Assembly: GCA_002507565.1 (NCBI GenBank)
Contig: MOXJ01000028.1
Coordinates: 1 to 34,782, forward strand
Length of the DNA: 34,782 nucleotides
Direction: 5' to 3'
From: Candidatus Reconcilbacillus cellulovorans
GTDB taxonomy: Bacteria; Bacillota; Bacilli; Paenibacillales; Reconciliibacillaceae
The position numbers and the translations under genes are program-made. Of this stretch, positions 1 to 7,860 are shown in pieces; position 1 is the first letter of the stretch; each line of letters starts with the position of its first letter. The notes beneath the pieces are model-generated. The model was not told the origin of the DNA and searched no databases. It saw nothing but the letters and a program-made list of their open reading frames with translations.

Positions 1-816
1 CAACCCCTCGCCAAACCGCTCCGCCCCCTCGATCAGCTCCCGAAACCGCCGCGCCGCCGTCCACGGCCGCTTCCCGTTGTAAATCACGATCGGCACGATT
101 GCCGGCAGCTTTCCCGACGTCGCGCTCGATCCCGGCGACTCGTTCGATCCCGGCGGTCCCGTCGAGGCTCCCGGCGTCCGCTTCTCGGCTTCCTTCTGCC
201 AGATCGCCGTCATGTACCCGAGCAGCCGCAGCGCCATTTTCGTCTCGACCGTCGACTGCACCTCGACCAGCACGACGACGACGATCTCGCGGCCATCGGT
301 GCGCAGCCGCCCGCGCCAGAGGACGTCCGGTTCCCGCTTGCGGAGGTCCTGCAGGACGAGCGTCGACTCGACCTGAGTGAAGCTGTCTTCGTCGAGGTCG
401 CGCACCCAGTCGGCGGGCACGAACGAGCGCAGGAAATCGAGAAACACCGCCTTGACGGACAGAAGGCCGCGGTAGGCAAGGTCGTGCACGTGATAGGCCG
501 AAGCGGGCGGCGAAGGGACAAGCTCCGCCGGACCGGTCGTATCGGGTGTCTGTGGCTGCGACGAAATGCCGTCGGCATCGACCGGCGAAGATGCAGCCGG
601 CGAGACGGGCGACGTCGGCCGCGATGGTCGTGCGTCCCTCGTCGCCGGCAAATCTTCGGGATGCGCCGCCTTTTCGACCGCCGCCGCCGCTTCAGCAGCG
701 GCGATCTCCGCTGGAGCATTCGCACTCCCCGGCTCGGCATGATCGCAATCACGGTCTACGGACCGACCGTTATTTTCCGAATCTCCGCCATCTTGTTTTT
801 GCCGTTCGACCAACAC
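1..816 (-). CDS. Rpn-family recombination-promoting nuclease / PD-(D/E)XK putative transposase (3' end outside window)
   Basis: Minus-strand frame open from a GTG at 814-816 to the window edge (272 codons visible). The start is supported by AAAGGA at 823-828, 6 nt upstream, and by an in-frame stop at 832-834. Residues about 1-110 are a low-complexity Ala/Pro/Ser/acidic extension. The family core follows: HDLAYRGLLSVKAVFLDFL, then a conserved EPDVLW, then VVVLVEVQS, then IVPIVIYNGKRPW. The EPD and E-x-Q pair fit the PD-(D/E)XK metal site of the Rpn (Transposase_31) family, which are Mg-dependent DNA endonucleases linked to RecA-independent recombination. A Gly/Pro/Ser-rich insert of about 25 residues lies between EVQS and VIYNG. 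Family assignment is firm; the long N-terminal extension is unusual and its role unknown. Confidence 0.82.
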   Translation of the reverse strand, partial: MLVERQKQDGGDSENNGRSVDRDCDHAEPGSANAPAEIAAAEAAAAVEKAAHPEDLPATRDARPSRPTSPVSPAASSPVDADGISSQPQTPDTTGPAELVPSPPASAYHVHDLAYRGLLSVKAVFLDFLRSFVPADWVRDLDEDSFTQVESTLVLQDLRKREPDVLWRGRLRTDGREIVVVVLVEVQSTVETKMALRLLGYMTAIWQKEAEKRTPGASTGPPGSNESPGSSATSGKLPAIVPIVIYNGKRPWTAARRFRELIEGAERFGEGL

Positions 817-839
817 CCTTCGTCCTTTCGCTTACAAGT

Positions 840-848
840 ATTGTACCA
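840..848 (-). promoter_or_regulatory. Extended -10 promoter of the Rpn-like gene
   Basis: On the minus strand the bases read TGG-TACAAT, an extended -10 element with no clear -35. Transcription would start near 833, leaving a short leader that carries the AAAGGA ribosome-binding site. It sits immediately after the T-tract of the preceding hairpin terminator, so the Rpn-like gene appears insulated from upstream transcription. Confidence 0.5.
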
Positions 849-849
849 C

Positions 850-958
850 AAAACAAAACCGCCCGGAGCCGGGCGGCCAGTCGTGCGCAAGACTAAACGC
901 ACAACCGACAACCCGGTCCGGACGGTGCTTCCGTCCGCAGCGGTTCGCTTTTTGAGCT
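850..958 (-). ncRNA. Candidate small structured RNA, unnamed
   Basis: A minus-strand transcription unit with no credible reading frame. Its promoter is TTGCAA-17 nt-TACAAT (988-993 and 965-970), predicting a start near 958. Three stem-loops follow: CGGACGG/CCGTCCG with a 5-nt loop (919-937), GTGCG/CGCAC with a 10-nt loop (883-902), and a terminator CCGCCCGG/CCGGGCGG (859-876) followed by TTTTGTTTT. The product would be about 105 nt. The only overlapping start codon (ATG at the -10 box) lies upstream of the predicted 5' end and has no Shine-Dalgarno. I do not recognise a known RNA family. It could also be a short leader or an unseen small mRNA. Confidence 0.42.
859..876 (-). terminator. Rho-independent terminator (minus direction)
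   Basis: Perfect 8-bp inverted repeat CCGCCCGG/CCGGGCGG with a 2-base centre, followed on the minus strand by TTTTGTTTTG. It ends the candidate small RNA and separates it from the Rpn-like gene. Confidence 0.7.
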
Positions 959-964
959 ATTTTC

Positions 965-993
965 ATTGTAGCGAATCGGTCCGCGGATTGCAA
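965..993 (-). promoter_or_regulatory. Sigma-A promoter of the candidate small RNA
   Basis: TTGCAA (988-993), a 17-nt spacer, then TACAAT (965-970) on the minus strand. Both hexamers have at least four consensus positions and the spacing is ideal. No coding sequence follows in this direction before the terminator at 859-876. Confidence 0.55.
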
Positions 994-1059
994 ATCCGAC
1001 CGAGAGCCACGTCTGCGCCAAGATGGGTTAGGAGAAGACGACCGCCGAATTCTTCCGGC

Positions 1060-1088
1060 TTGCATCCGCAGCCTCGTCGGGCTAAAGT
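1060..1088 (+). promoter_or_regulatory. Promoter of the MFS transporter gene
   Basis: TTGCAT (1060-1065), 17-nt spacer, TAAAGT (1083-1088), 34 bases before the TTG start at 1122. A Shine-Dalgarno AGAAGG (1109-1114) follows. The rest of the 817-1121 gap holds the divergent small-RNA unit. Confidence 0.5.
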
Positions 1089-1121
1089 AGAAATCGAGAC
1101 GACCGGAAAGAAGGCGCGACT

Positions 1122-2387
1122 TTGAAAGCCGGCATAAGTCCGCGGGTGCGCGGCAACTTTCGCTGCGACTTGTATGCAGCGGTTTTGTTCAGCGGATTCA
1201 ACGTCGTTTTCAACCAGTTTTACGTTCCGATCGCCATACGCGCCGGCGCGACGCCGCTCGAAGTCGGATTGCTGACGGCGGCCCCGGCGTTCGGCATGCT
1301 GTTTTCGCCGCTGTGGGGGAGACGGATCGCCGGACGCGATCCGAAGCCGTTCGTCATCCTTCCGAACCTGGCGGGGCGATCGCTCGTCCTGTTGCCGGCT
1401 CTTTTCGGCGAACCATGGGCGTTTATTGCGGCAAGCCTCGCCTTCCACCTGTTGATGGGCGTCCAGGCGCCCGCCTACGCGGCGCTGATGACGCGCGTCT
1501 ATCCGGGAGAGGTTCGCGGCCGGCTGATGGGTTCCGTGCGCGTAGCGATGGGGCTGTGCATGATCCCGCTGTCCTACGCGGTCGGCAAATGGCTGGATGT
1601 CGCGGGCCCGTTCTGGCCGCTCGTCGCCGCGGCCTTGTTCGGAGTCGCTTCGTCGCTCGCGTTATTGCCGCTTCGGCCCCTGGAATCACTGCCGGCGTCC
1701 GGTTCGCCGGAGCGCCCGACGAACGAGAATCGACAGGAAAAAGGCCGATCGTCGCTGAAAGGGAACCGCGCACTGGCGGTATTTTTGATCGCAACGTCGT
1801 TCGCCGGGTTTGGCAACCTGATCGCAAACCCGATTTACCAAATCATCCAGGTGCGGCACCTGGGGCTGACCGATTCGGAAATCGGAACTGCGCGCACCGT
1901 CTATGTCGCCTGCTTGCTCGCCGCTTACCTGATCGGCGGCAGGGCGATCGACCAGATGCCCGTCCGGAACGTGCTCTCGTGCGGATTGCTCGCGTATGCC
2001 GTGGTTCCGATGATGTACGCCTTCGTGCCGCATTACGGAACGGTACTCGTCGCAAGCGGGGTTCAGGGCGTCGGCGACGCGATATGGGACATCGGCATCC
2101 TCAACTACGTGTTCCGGATCGCCCCCGGGCGGGAAGCCGCGGTCTTCAGCCTTCACCTGATGCTGTTCGGCATTCGCGGGTCGATCGCGCCTTTCCTCAG
2201 CACGGGACTGGTCGGCGTCGCGCCGTTTTCGGTCATTTTGGCGGCCGCCTCGCTCTGCGGCTGGATCGGCGCCGTCCTGTTCTTTACCGCCGAGTCGCCT
2301 CTTCTTCGACGATCGTTGCGAAGTCTCGGTCGTAACCTTGGTCGAAACGCAAGCGAATGCGGAGGTGATCGCCCGTGGACGACCTGA
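1122..2387 (+). CDS. Major facilitator superfamily (MFS) transporter
   Basis: 421-residue integral membrane protein with about 11-12 hydrophobic segments. The TTG start is chosen because AGAAGG lies 7 nt upstream. The loop FSPLWGRRIAGRDPKP (residues 61-76) sits where MFS motif A (loop 2-3) is expected. A charged central loop around residues 190-215 (SPERPTNENRQEKGRSS) divides two six-helix halves, the usual MFS arrangement. Such proteins export or import small molecules using ion gradients; the substrate cannot be read from the sequence. The 3' end overlaps the next gene by 13 bases, so the two are probably translated from one mRNA. It could be a drug-efflux or sugar-type carrier; the family call is sound and the substrate is unknown. 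Confidence 0.8.
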   Translation: MKAGISPRVRGNFRCDLYAAVLFSGFNVVFNQFYVPIAIRAGATPLEVGLLTAAPAFGMLFSPLWGRRIAGRDPKPFVILPNLAGRSLVLLPALFGEPWAFIAASLAFHLLMGVQAPAYAALMTRVYPGEVRGRLMGSVRVAMGLCMIPLSYAVGKWLDVAGPFWPLVAAALFGVASSLALLPLRPLESLPASGSPERPTNENRQEKGRSSLKGNRALAVFLIATSFAGFGNLIANPIYQIIQVRHLGLTDSEIGTARTVYVACLLAAYLIGGRAIDQMPVRNVLSCGLLAYAVVPMMYAFVPHYGTVLVASGVQGVGDAIWDIGILNYVFRIAPGREAAVFSLHLMLFGIRGSIAPFLSTGLVGVAPFSVILAAASLCGWIGAVLFFTAESPLLRRSLRSLGRNLGRNASECGGDRPWTT

Positions 2388-3286
2388 AACAGGCTTACGA
2401 AACGCTCGGCCTTTCCGAAAACGCCGAAAAATCCGAAGTCGAAAAGCGGTATTTTCTGCTGGTGCGCCAGGCGCGGGCCCGCCAGCTGCGCGGAACCGAG
2501 GAAGAACGGCGCGCCGCGGAAGCGGAATTGGAAGCCGTCAACCGCGCGTACCGGACGATCGTCGCCTCCGCCGAACGGGCGGAACAGGAAGAGCTCAGGA
2601 AATCGTATTATGGGAAATATAAGAAATGGTCTTCGGTTGTAGAAAAAATAGATCATTTTCTCCATTACTATAAATACTATTTGCTCGGTGCGGCGGCTCT
2701 CGTCCTGCTCGTCGGCTTCGGCGTGAAAACGTATCTCGATCGGCAAGCGGAACGCGAAGCGCTGGCCAAATTGCCGCCGGCCGATCTGACAGTTTCGTTT
2801 TTCGGGGAATTTTACGCCGACAGCGGCGTGCCGTCCGACCCGAAACCGGTGGAAGACGCGCTGCTCGCCCGTTTTCCCGAATGGAAACGCATCGCCGTTA
2901 CCGTCACCTTCGTTCCGGGGGAACCGAAAACCGAATTCGACGTAGCCCTGCTGCAAAAAAGCGTCATCGCGCTCATGACCGAAAAACCGGACCTGTACAT
3001 CGTCGACCGGGTCAATTTCGAAAAACTCGCCAGGCAGGGCGCGTTCCGACCGCTCGACGACGAGATCGCCGGTCGGCTCAAGCCGCTGCTGCCTCCGGGC
3101 GTCGCGCTGTCAGAGACGGCGGAAGGCGAATCCGCGCCGCGCGTGTACGGCATCGATCTGACAGGGACGTCGCTTGGAAACGTCGTACCGTTGCGCGGCA
3201 AGGAAATGATCGCCGCCGTGCGCGCCGACGCCCGCCATCCCGACAATGCTGTCAGGCTGATCGAACGTTTCCTGGAAAGCCGATAG
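2375..3286 (+). CDS. Membrane protein with degenerate J-like N-terminus and extracytoplasmic domain
   Basis: 303 residues. The GTG start has GGAGGTG 7 nt upstream, inside the end of the MFS gene. Residues 3-65 (KQAYETLGLSENAEKSEVEKRY, then ELEAVNRAYRTI) follow the helix pattern of a DnaJ J-domain, but the HPD tripeptide needed to stimulate DnaK is missing; the loop reads ARARQLRG. A single transmembrane helix (about 101-120) is followed by a roughly 180-residue domain with features of extracellular ligand-binding folds (VSFFGEFY, PDLYIVDRVNFEKLARQGAFRPLDD). The second half resembles pieces of solute-binding proteins. Probably a cytoplasmic adaptor joined to an outside domain. No function is assigned. 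A terminator follows directly. Confidence 0.7.
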   Translation: MDDLKQAYETLGLSENAEKSEVEKRYFLLVRQARARQLRGTEEERRAAEAELEAVNRAYRTIVASAERAEQEELRKSYYGKYKKWSSVVEKIDHFLHYYKYYLLGAAALVLLVGFGVKTYLDRQAEREALAKLPPADLTVSFFGEFYADSGVPSDPKPVEDALLARFPEWKRIAVTVTFVPGEPKTEFDVALLQKSVIALMTEKPDLYIVDRVNFEKLARQGAFRPLDDEIAGRLKPLLPPGVALSETAEGESAPRVYGIDLTGTSLGNVVPLRGKEMIAAVRADARHPDNAVRLIERFLESR

Positions 3287-3293
3287 TTTGCCG

Positions 3294-3323
3294 AGCCGGT
3301 GTCCTCTCGGACGCCGGCTTTTT
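3294..3323 (+). terminator. Rho-independent terminator after the MFS/J-like pair
   Basis: AGCCGG-t-GTCC (3294-3304), loop TCTC, GGAC-g-CCGGCT (3309-3319), then TTTTT. It begins 7 bases after the stop codon at 3286 and separates this pair from the phosphatase operon. Confidence 0.8.
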
Positions 3324-3423
3324 CAATTTTTGACCGCCGGTTGAACGGCGCTTGATGTTCCGCGAACATTCATCGCCGATAGTGAAAGGCGAAGCCATTA
3401 TCCGATTGACGGAGGGATCGGCG

Positions 3424-5145
3424 TTGAAACGCAAGCTTTGCCTTACGCTGCTAGCCGCCGCCGCGGGCGCGACCGCCCTGACGGCGTCCGCCGTCGCCTT
3501 GTCGCCGGCGGGGGATGCGTCCCGTCCGGTGGAAACGTCGCGCAATCTGATCATCCTGATCGGCGATGGCATGGGCCCCGCCCAGGTTACGGCGGCTCGC
3601 CTCTACTTGATGCACCGCCGCGGCGTCCGCGATCTCGCGCTCGATTCGATCTATGTCGGACAGGCGACGACTTATGCCGATCGCGGGGAAGACGGCGGTT
3701 CCGTCGTCTCCGGCGTCGTCACCGATTCGGCGTCGGCCGGAACCGCGTTCGCCACCGGCTACAAAACGTACAACGCCGCGATCAGCGTCTCGAACGAAGA
3801 AGTCGCCAAACCGCTCGGTTCCGTCATCGAGGCGGCGGAACAGGCCGGGAAAGCGACGGGGCTCGTCACGACTGCGCGCATCACCCATGCGACGCCCGCC
3901 GTGTTCGCCGCCCACGTCCGCCATCGCGACAACGAGAATGCGATCGCGTCCCAGTACCTTGAAAGCGGCGTCGACGTCCTGCTCGGCGGCGGGCGCGACT
4001 TTTTTACGAGCAAACAAGACGGAGGCAAGCGCCCCGACCGCACGCTGCTGCCTGATTTTCAAAAGGCAGGCTACCGTCTCGTGACCGACAAGGCGGGGCT
4101 TGAAGCGTTGCCGGCGGATACCGACAAGGTTCTGGGTCTTTTCTCTTCTTCTCACATTCCTTACGTATCCGACCGTCCGGCCTCCGTTCCCGATCTGGCG
4201 ACGATGACGCGCCGCGCGCTTTCCTTCCTGTCGCGCGATCCCGACGGTTTCGTGTTGATGGTCGAAGGCGGGCGCATCGACCACGCCGGCCATGCGAACG
4301 ATTTTCCCACGATGCTGCGCGAGACGCTCGAGTTCGATGAGGCCGTGCGCGTCGCGCTCGACTTCGCGAAAAAGGACGGGCGGACGTCCGTCGTCGTCAC
4401 GGCCGACCACGAAACCGGCGGACTGTCGCTTTCCCGCGACAACATTTACGAGTTGAACATCGAGCTGTGGGATCGGCAAAACCGTTCCTCGGAAGCGATC
4501 GCCGCCCGGCTGAAAGCGGCGAAAACGGCGGAGGACGTTCGCGCGATCGTGGCCGACAACACGTGGATCCGCGACCTGAGCGACGAAGAAGCGGCGTTCA
4601 TTTTGCGCGGGGACGGCTCCTCCTACGGTCGCGAGGGCGCGTACAACGCCGTGGTGTCCAAACGCCTGCTCGTCGGCTGGAGCGGTCACGGCCATTCCGG
4701 CGTTGACGTCGGCGTCTGGGCGTACGGTCCGATCGCCGAGCTCGTCAGGGGCCAGATCGACAACACGCGGATCGCCCTCGCGTCGGCCGAGGCGATCGGC
4801 GTCGATCTCGCGCGGACGACCGCAGAACTTCAGGCCCGATATCTTTACCCGAAGTTCAAAATCGACCGCGACGGCCGGGTGCTGTTCCCCGCACGCCCGC
4901 TGGCGGAATCGCTCGGCGCCCGCGTGACGTGGGATGAGGCGCGCGCCGCGGTCGTGCTGACGCTCGGCGACCGAACAATGGAAGTGTCGGCGGTTGGCGG
5001 GCAAACGCGTCTGAACGGCCGGGACCTCGGTCCGCTCGGCCGGCTGGACGACGGCAAGCTGTACCTGCCGCTGTCCGCGTTCAGCGAGCTGACGGGCAGA
5101 CCGCTGAAATGGGACCCGCTCTCCGAACGGATCGTCCTGTCTTGA
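3424..5145 (+). CDS. Secreted alkaline phosphatase with C-terminal copper-amine-oxidase-N-like (stalk) domain
   Basis: 573 residues from the TTG at 3424, chosen because GGAGGG lies 7 nt upstream and the protein then begins with a signal peptide (MKRKLCLTLLAAAAGATALT). Alkaline-phosphatase motifs are in order: metal ligand in LIGDGMG (D48), nucleophile serine in TDSASAGTA (S102), EGGRIDHAGH, TADHETGG and the late ligand in GHGHSG. These bind two zinc and one magnesium ion and hydrolyse phosphate monoesters outside the cell. Residues about 478-573 (LFPARPLAESLGARVTWDE, then YLPLSAFSELTGRPLKWD) form a stalk domain common in Paenibacillus surface proteins, probably for wall attachment. The ABC genes start 15 bases downstream, suggesting one operon. 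No clear Pho box was seen. Confidence 0.92.
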   Translation: MKRKLCLTLLAAAAGATALTASAVALSPAGDASRPVETSRNLIILIGDGMGPAQVTAARLYLMHRRGVRDLALDSIYVGQATTYADRGEDGGSVVSGVVTDSASAGTAFATGYKTYNAAISVSNEEVAKPLGSVIEAAEQAGKATGLVTTARITHATPAVFAAHVRHRDNENAIASQYLESGVDVLLGGGRDFFTSKQDGGKRPDRTLLPDFQKAGYRLVTDKAGLEALPADTDKVLGLFSSSHIPYVSDRPASVPDLATMTRRALSFLSRDPDGFVLMVEGGRIDHAGHANDFPTMLRETLEFDEAVRVALDFAKKDGRTSVVVTADHETGGLSLSRDNIYELNIELWDRQNRSSEAIAARLKAAKTAEDVRAIVADNTWIRDLSDEEAAFILRGDGSSYGREGAYNAVVSKRLLVGWSGHGHSGVDVGVWAYGPIAELVRGQIDNTRIALASAEAIGVDLARTTAELQARYLYPKFKIDRDGRVLFPARPLAESLGARVTWDEARAAVVLTLGDRTMEVSAVGGQTRLNGRDLGPLGRLDDGKLYLPLSAFSELTGRPLKWDPLSERIVLS

Positions 5146-5160
5146 GGCGCGGTGAGACCG

Positions 5161-5859
5161 ATGATTCGCTTAAGCGGCGTGAAAAAATCGTATCGGCCGG
5201 GCAAGGAGCGCATCCCGGTGCTCGACATCCCCGACTGGACGGTGGAAGCCGGCGAACGCGTCGCTGTCGTCGGCCCGAGCGGCAGCGGCAAAAGTACGCT
5301 TCTCCACCTGATCGCCGGCGTGCTGACCCCGGAAGAAGGAGACGTGTTCGTTGCCGGCGAACGCGTCTCCGCCATGGAGGAGCGCGAGAGGGACTCGTTC
5401 CGTTCGCGCATGATCGGATATGTTTTTCAGGATTTCTATCTGATCCCCGGGATGACGGCGCGGGAAAACGTCGAGTTCGTCCTGCCGCGGCGCATGCCTT
5501 CATCGGAGAAAAACCGCCTGTTGCGCGACTGGTTCGCCCGACTCGGCCTGGCCGACCGCATGAACCGGATGCCGTCGGAGCTGTCGCGCGGCGAACGCCA
5601 ACGCGTCGCGATCATTCGCGCGCTCGTCCGCAAGCCGCCCGTCGTGCTTGCGGACGAACCGACGGCCAGCCTCGACCCGGAGGCGGCGCTCGACGTGACG
5701 CGCATCTTGGTCGACCTGTGCCGGGAGGAAAACCTGACGCTCGTATTCGTCACCCACGACCCCGACGTCGCGAATCTGCTGGAGCGTACCGTGCGGATGC
5801 GCGATCTGAGCCGCCCGGCCGATCCGCAAGCTGTCGCCCGTCCGGAGGGATGCCGATGA
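5161..5859 (+). CDS. ABC transporter ATP-binding protein (LolD/MacB class, ZrgB-like)
   Basis: 232 residues from ATG 5161 (GGTGAG 5 nt upstream; GTG at 5152 is an alternative). All ATPase motifs are present: Walker A GPSGSGKST (38-46), Q-loop in VFQDFY, signature LSRGERQR (a variant of LSGGQ), Walker B VVLADEPTASLD, and the switch histidine in FVTHD. The LolD/MacB class powers FtsX-type permeases that mostly do mechanical work or lipoprotein and metal handling rather than classical import. The stop overlaps the permease start (ATGA), so the two are translationally coupled. Its assignment to a Zrg-like system rests on the next two genes. Confidence 0.92.
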   Translation: MIRLSGVKKSYRPGKERIPVLDIPDWTVEAGERVAVVGPSGSGKSTLLHLIAGVLTPEEGDVFVAGERVSAMEERERDSFRSRMIGYVFQDFYLIPGMTARENVEFVLPRRMPSSEKNRLLRDWFARLGLADRMNRMPSELSRGERQRVAIIRALVRKPPVVLADEPTASLDPEAALDVTRILVDLCREENLTLVFVTHDPDVANLLERTVRMRDLSRPADPQAVARPEGCR

Positions 5860-7034
5860 ACGCGCCGAAATGGATCTGGCGGAACATGATGCGCCGCAAA
5901 GGGGCAACGTGCCTGTCCGTCGCGTCGGTCGCCGCGGCGGTCGCGCTGTTTTCGCTGCTCGCGGTCGCCGGCCGCAGCGTCGAACGCGGCGCGGCGACGG
6001 GTTACGGTCCGTTCGACGTCGTCGTCGGCGCGGAAGGCAGCCCTCTTCAGCTGGTGATGAACACGTTTTATCACGTCGGCGCTCCGACCGGCAACATCCC
6101 TTACGACGTCTTCACGGCGCTGCGCGACGACGGCTCAGTCGCCGCGGCGTTCGCCGTCACGACCGGCGACAGTTATCGCGGCGCGCCGATCGTCGGCGTC
6201 GATCCCGCCTATTTCCGCGTGCGGTATCCGAACGCCGGACACCTCTCCGGCCGCTGGTACGCTTCGACCGGAGAAGTCGTCGTCGGTCGGACGGCCGCTT
6301 CCGAACTCGGGCTGCGGATCGGCGACGAATTCCACGGCATCCACGGAACCGCAGAATCGTTCGAGCGTCGGGACGACGGTCACGACGCGTTCCGCTACCG
6401 CGTCGTCGGCATTTTGCCGAGGCTCGGGACGCCGGACGACCGCGCCGTTTTCACGACGGTCGACTACGCGTGGGCGGTACACGGCGACGCAGAGCGGCAC
6501 GTCACCGCCGTCGTCGTCCGGCCGAAATCGCTCCCCGACGCTATGGCGATCCGCGCGAAATACGACCGTCTGGACGGCGTACAGGCGGTCTATTCCGGAA
6601 AAGCGGTCGCCGAACTGCTCCGTCAGTTCGATTCGAGTTCCCGCATGTTCGGGCTGGCCGTCGCCGTCTGCGGGGGGTTGGCCGCGGCTACGCTCGCGCT
6701 GTCGATGGCAGCCGCCGTATACGAGCGGATGCGCGACATCGCCCTGTTGCGACTCGTCGGCAAGCCACGGGCGACCGTCGTCGGCCTGCTCGTCGGGGAA
6801 AGCGTCGCCCTTGCCGCCGCCGGCGCCCTGCTCGGCGCGCTCGTCGGCCTTGCGGCGGCGTACGCGTTTCGCGAACCGGTCGTCCGCGCCTACGGCTTCC
6901 TGCTGGAACCATGGCCGTTGCCGCCCGAACTGGGGTGGCTCGCCGCGGCCGTCGTCGCCGTCGGCGTCGTCGCCTCGCTCGTTCCTGCGCACCGGGCGTA
7001 CCGCCTGGATCCGCTGACGCTGTTCCGGCCTTGA
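5856..7034 (+). CDS. ABC transporter permease, FtsX/MacB type (ZrgC-like)
   Basis: 392 residues from ATG 5856 (GGAGGG 6 nt upstream). One N-terminal transmembrane helix (about 16-38), a large external domain, then three C-terminal helices (FGLAVAVCGGLAAATLALSMAAA, LLVGESVALAAAGALLGALVGL, LGWLAAAVVAVGVVASL), as in FtsX-domain permeases. The stretch DVVVGAEGSPLQLV followed by VGAPTGNIPYDVF is, from memory, characteristic of the permeases found with DUF3299 proteins in proteobacterial zinc-regulated (Zrg) operons. VYERMRDIALLRLVGKPRATV before the second C-terminal helix is the usual FtsX coupling region. Works with the ATPase immediately upstream. Substrate is inferred only; metal handling fits the operon. 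Confidence 0.88.
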   Translation: MNAPKWIWRNMMRRKGATCLSVASVAAAVALFSLLAVAGRSVERGAATGYGPFDVVVGAEGSPLQLVMNTFYHVGAPTGNIPYDVFTALRDDGSVAAAFAVTTGDSYRGAPIVGVDPAYFRVRYPNAGHLSGRWYASTGEVVVGRTAASELGLRIGDEFHGIHGTAESFERRDDGHDAFRYRVVGILPRLGTPDDRAVFTTVDYAWAVHGDAERHVTAVVVRPKSLPDAMAIRAKYDRLDGVQAVYSGKAVAELLRQFDSSSRMFGLAVAVCGGLAAATLALSMAAAVYERMRDIALLRLVGKPRATVVGLLVGESVALAAAGALLGALVGLAAAYAFREPVVRAYGFLLEPWPLPPELGWLAAAVVAVGVVASLVPAHRAYRLDPLTLFRP

Positions 7035-7049
7035 GGGAGGCGGTCGAAC

Positions 7050-7772
7050 ATGTTCAAACGGACGTTGGCGGCGGCTTTGCTGATCGCTGGGACGGTCGCC
7101 TGCGCGAAAACCGACGTTTCTCCCCCGGCCGGCGGCGTCTTGTCCCCGGCGAACACCTCCGCGCCGGCCGACGCCGCCTTCGCTTCGCCGACGGCATCCC
7201 CGCTCCGGTCCGAATCCCCGGCCGAGCATACGCCTGCGGCGACCTCCTTGTCCGAGGGAACAAAACCTCCGCCGTCCGTTTCGCCTGCCGCCGCATCGGC
7301 GAAGACGACGGCATCGCCGCGCCGAGTCCCAGACGCCATGACGCCCGGCGCAGCCGCTCCCTCCGCGACGACCGGCTCGACGCTTTCCCCCGCAGAAGGC
7401 GTCGTCGAAATCGGCTGGGCGGAATTTTTCGACGACGAGCGCCAGGACCGGCCATCGGAAAAATTCTGGACCTTGAGCGAGCAGCGCCGTACGGTCGTCC
7501 TTCGCGGCTTCATGGGAGAAGTGTTTTCGTTCGAAAAGCGGTGGTTTCTGCTCATTCCGGCGCCCGGAGCGGAATGCCCGTTCGACAACGGCGACGGAAC
7601 ATACTGGAACAAGATCGTGATCGTTTTTCCCTCTCCCAAAACGCCGATTCGCTTCATCGCCGGCCCTCTGATAGTCGTCGGCAGACTGGACGTCGGTGTC
7701 AAGATCGACGAATCCGGGTACAAAACCATGTTTCGGCTGTACGACGCCGCCGTTGAAAAAGCGGACGACTGA
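7050..7772 (+). CDS. Lipoprotein with DUF3299-like C-terminal domain
   Basis: 240 residues; ATG preceded by GGGAGG 9 nt upstream. N-terminal lipoprotein signal ending in IAGTVAC (Cys18). Residues about 20-115 are a Pro/Ser/Thr/Ala-rich spacer that probably lifts the domain off the membrane. The C-terminal 125 residues show a DUF3299-like order: IGWAEFF, VVLRGFMGEVFSFEKRWFLLIP, a cysteine (AECPFDN), WNKIVIV, then VVGRLDVGVKIDESGYKTMFRLYDA. The family's typical PPPPPNQ segment is missing, so this is a divergent member. DUF3299 proteins accompany this ABC type in Gram-negatives as periplasmic components; here the equivalent is anchored by lipid. Last gene of the putative phosphatase/ABC operon. 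No clear terminator was seen after it. Confidence 0.6.
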   Translation: MFKRTLAAALLIAGTVACAKTDVSPPAGGVLSPANTSAPADAAFASPTASPLRSESPAEHTPAATSLSEGTKPPPSVSPAAASAKTTASPRRVPDAMTPGAAAPSATTGSTLSPAEGVVEIGWAEFFDDERQDRPSEKFWTLSEQRRTVVLRGFMGEVFSFEKRWFLLIPAPGAECPFDNGDGTYWNKIVIVFPSPKTPIRFIAGPLIVVGRLDVGVKIDESGYKTMFRLYDAAVEKADD

Positions 7773-7860
7773 TCGGGCATGCTAAGACGGTCCGAATGTT
7801 TCACACGTTCGCCTATTTTTCGACACGGTTCCGCCATAGACGATCGGATCCCATTTTCTT

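Noticed and set aside
976-1003. Bulged hairpin TCGGT...CGGATT/AATCCG...ACCGA
   Set aside because: It overlaps the -35 and spacer of the minus-strand promoter and the stems are short; probably incidental.
5870-7756. 628-codon plus-strand frame spanning the permease and lipoprotein genes
   Set aside because: Very Arg-rich shadow of two genes with good ribosome sites, signal or membrane segments and family motifs in another frame.
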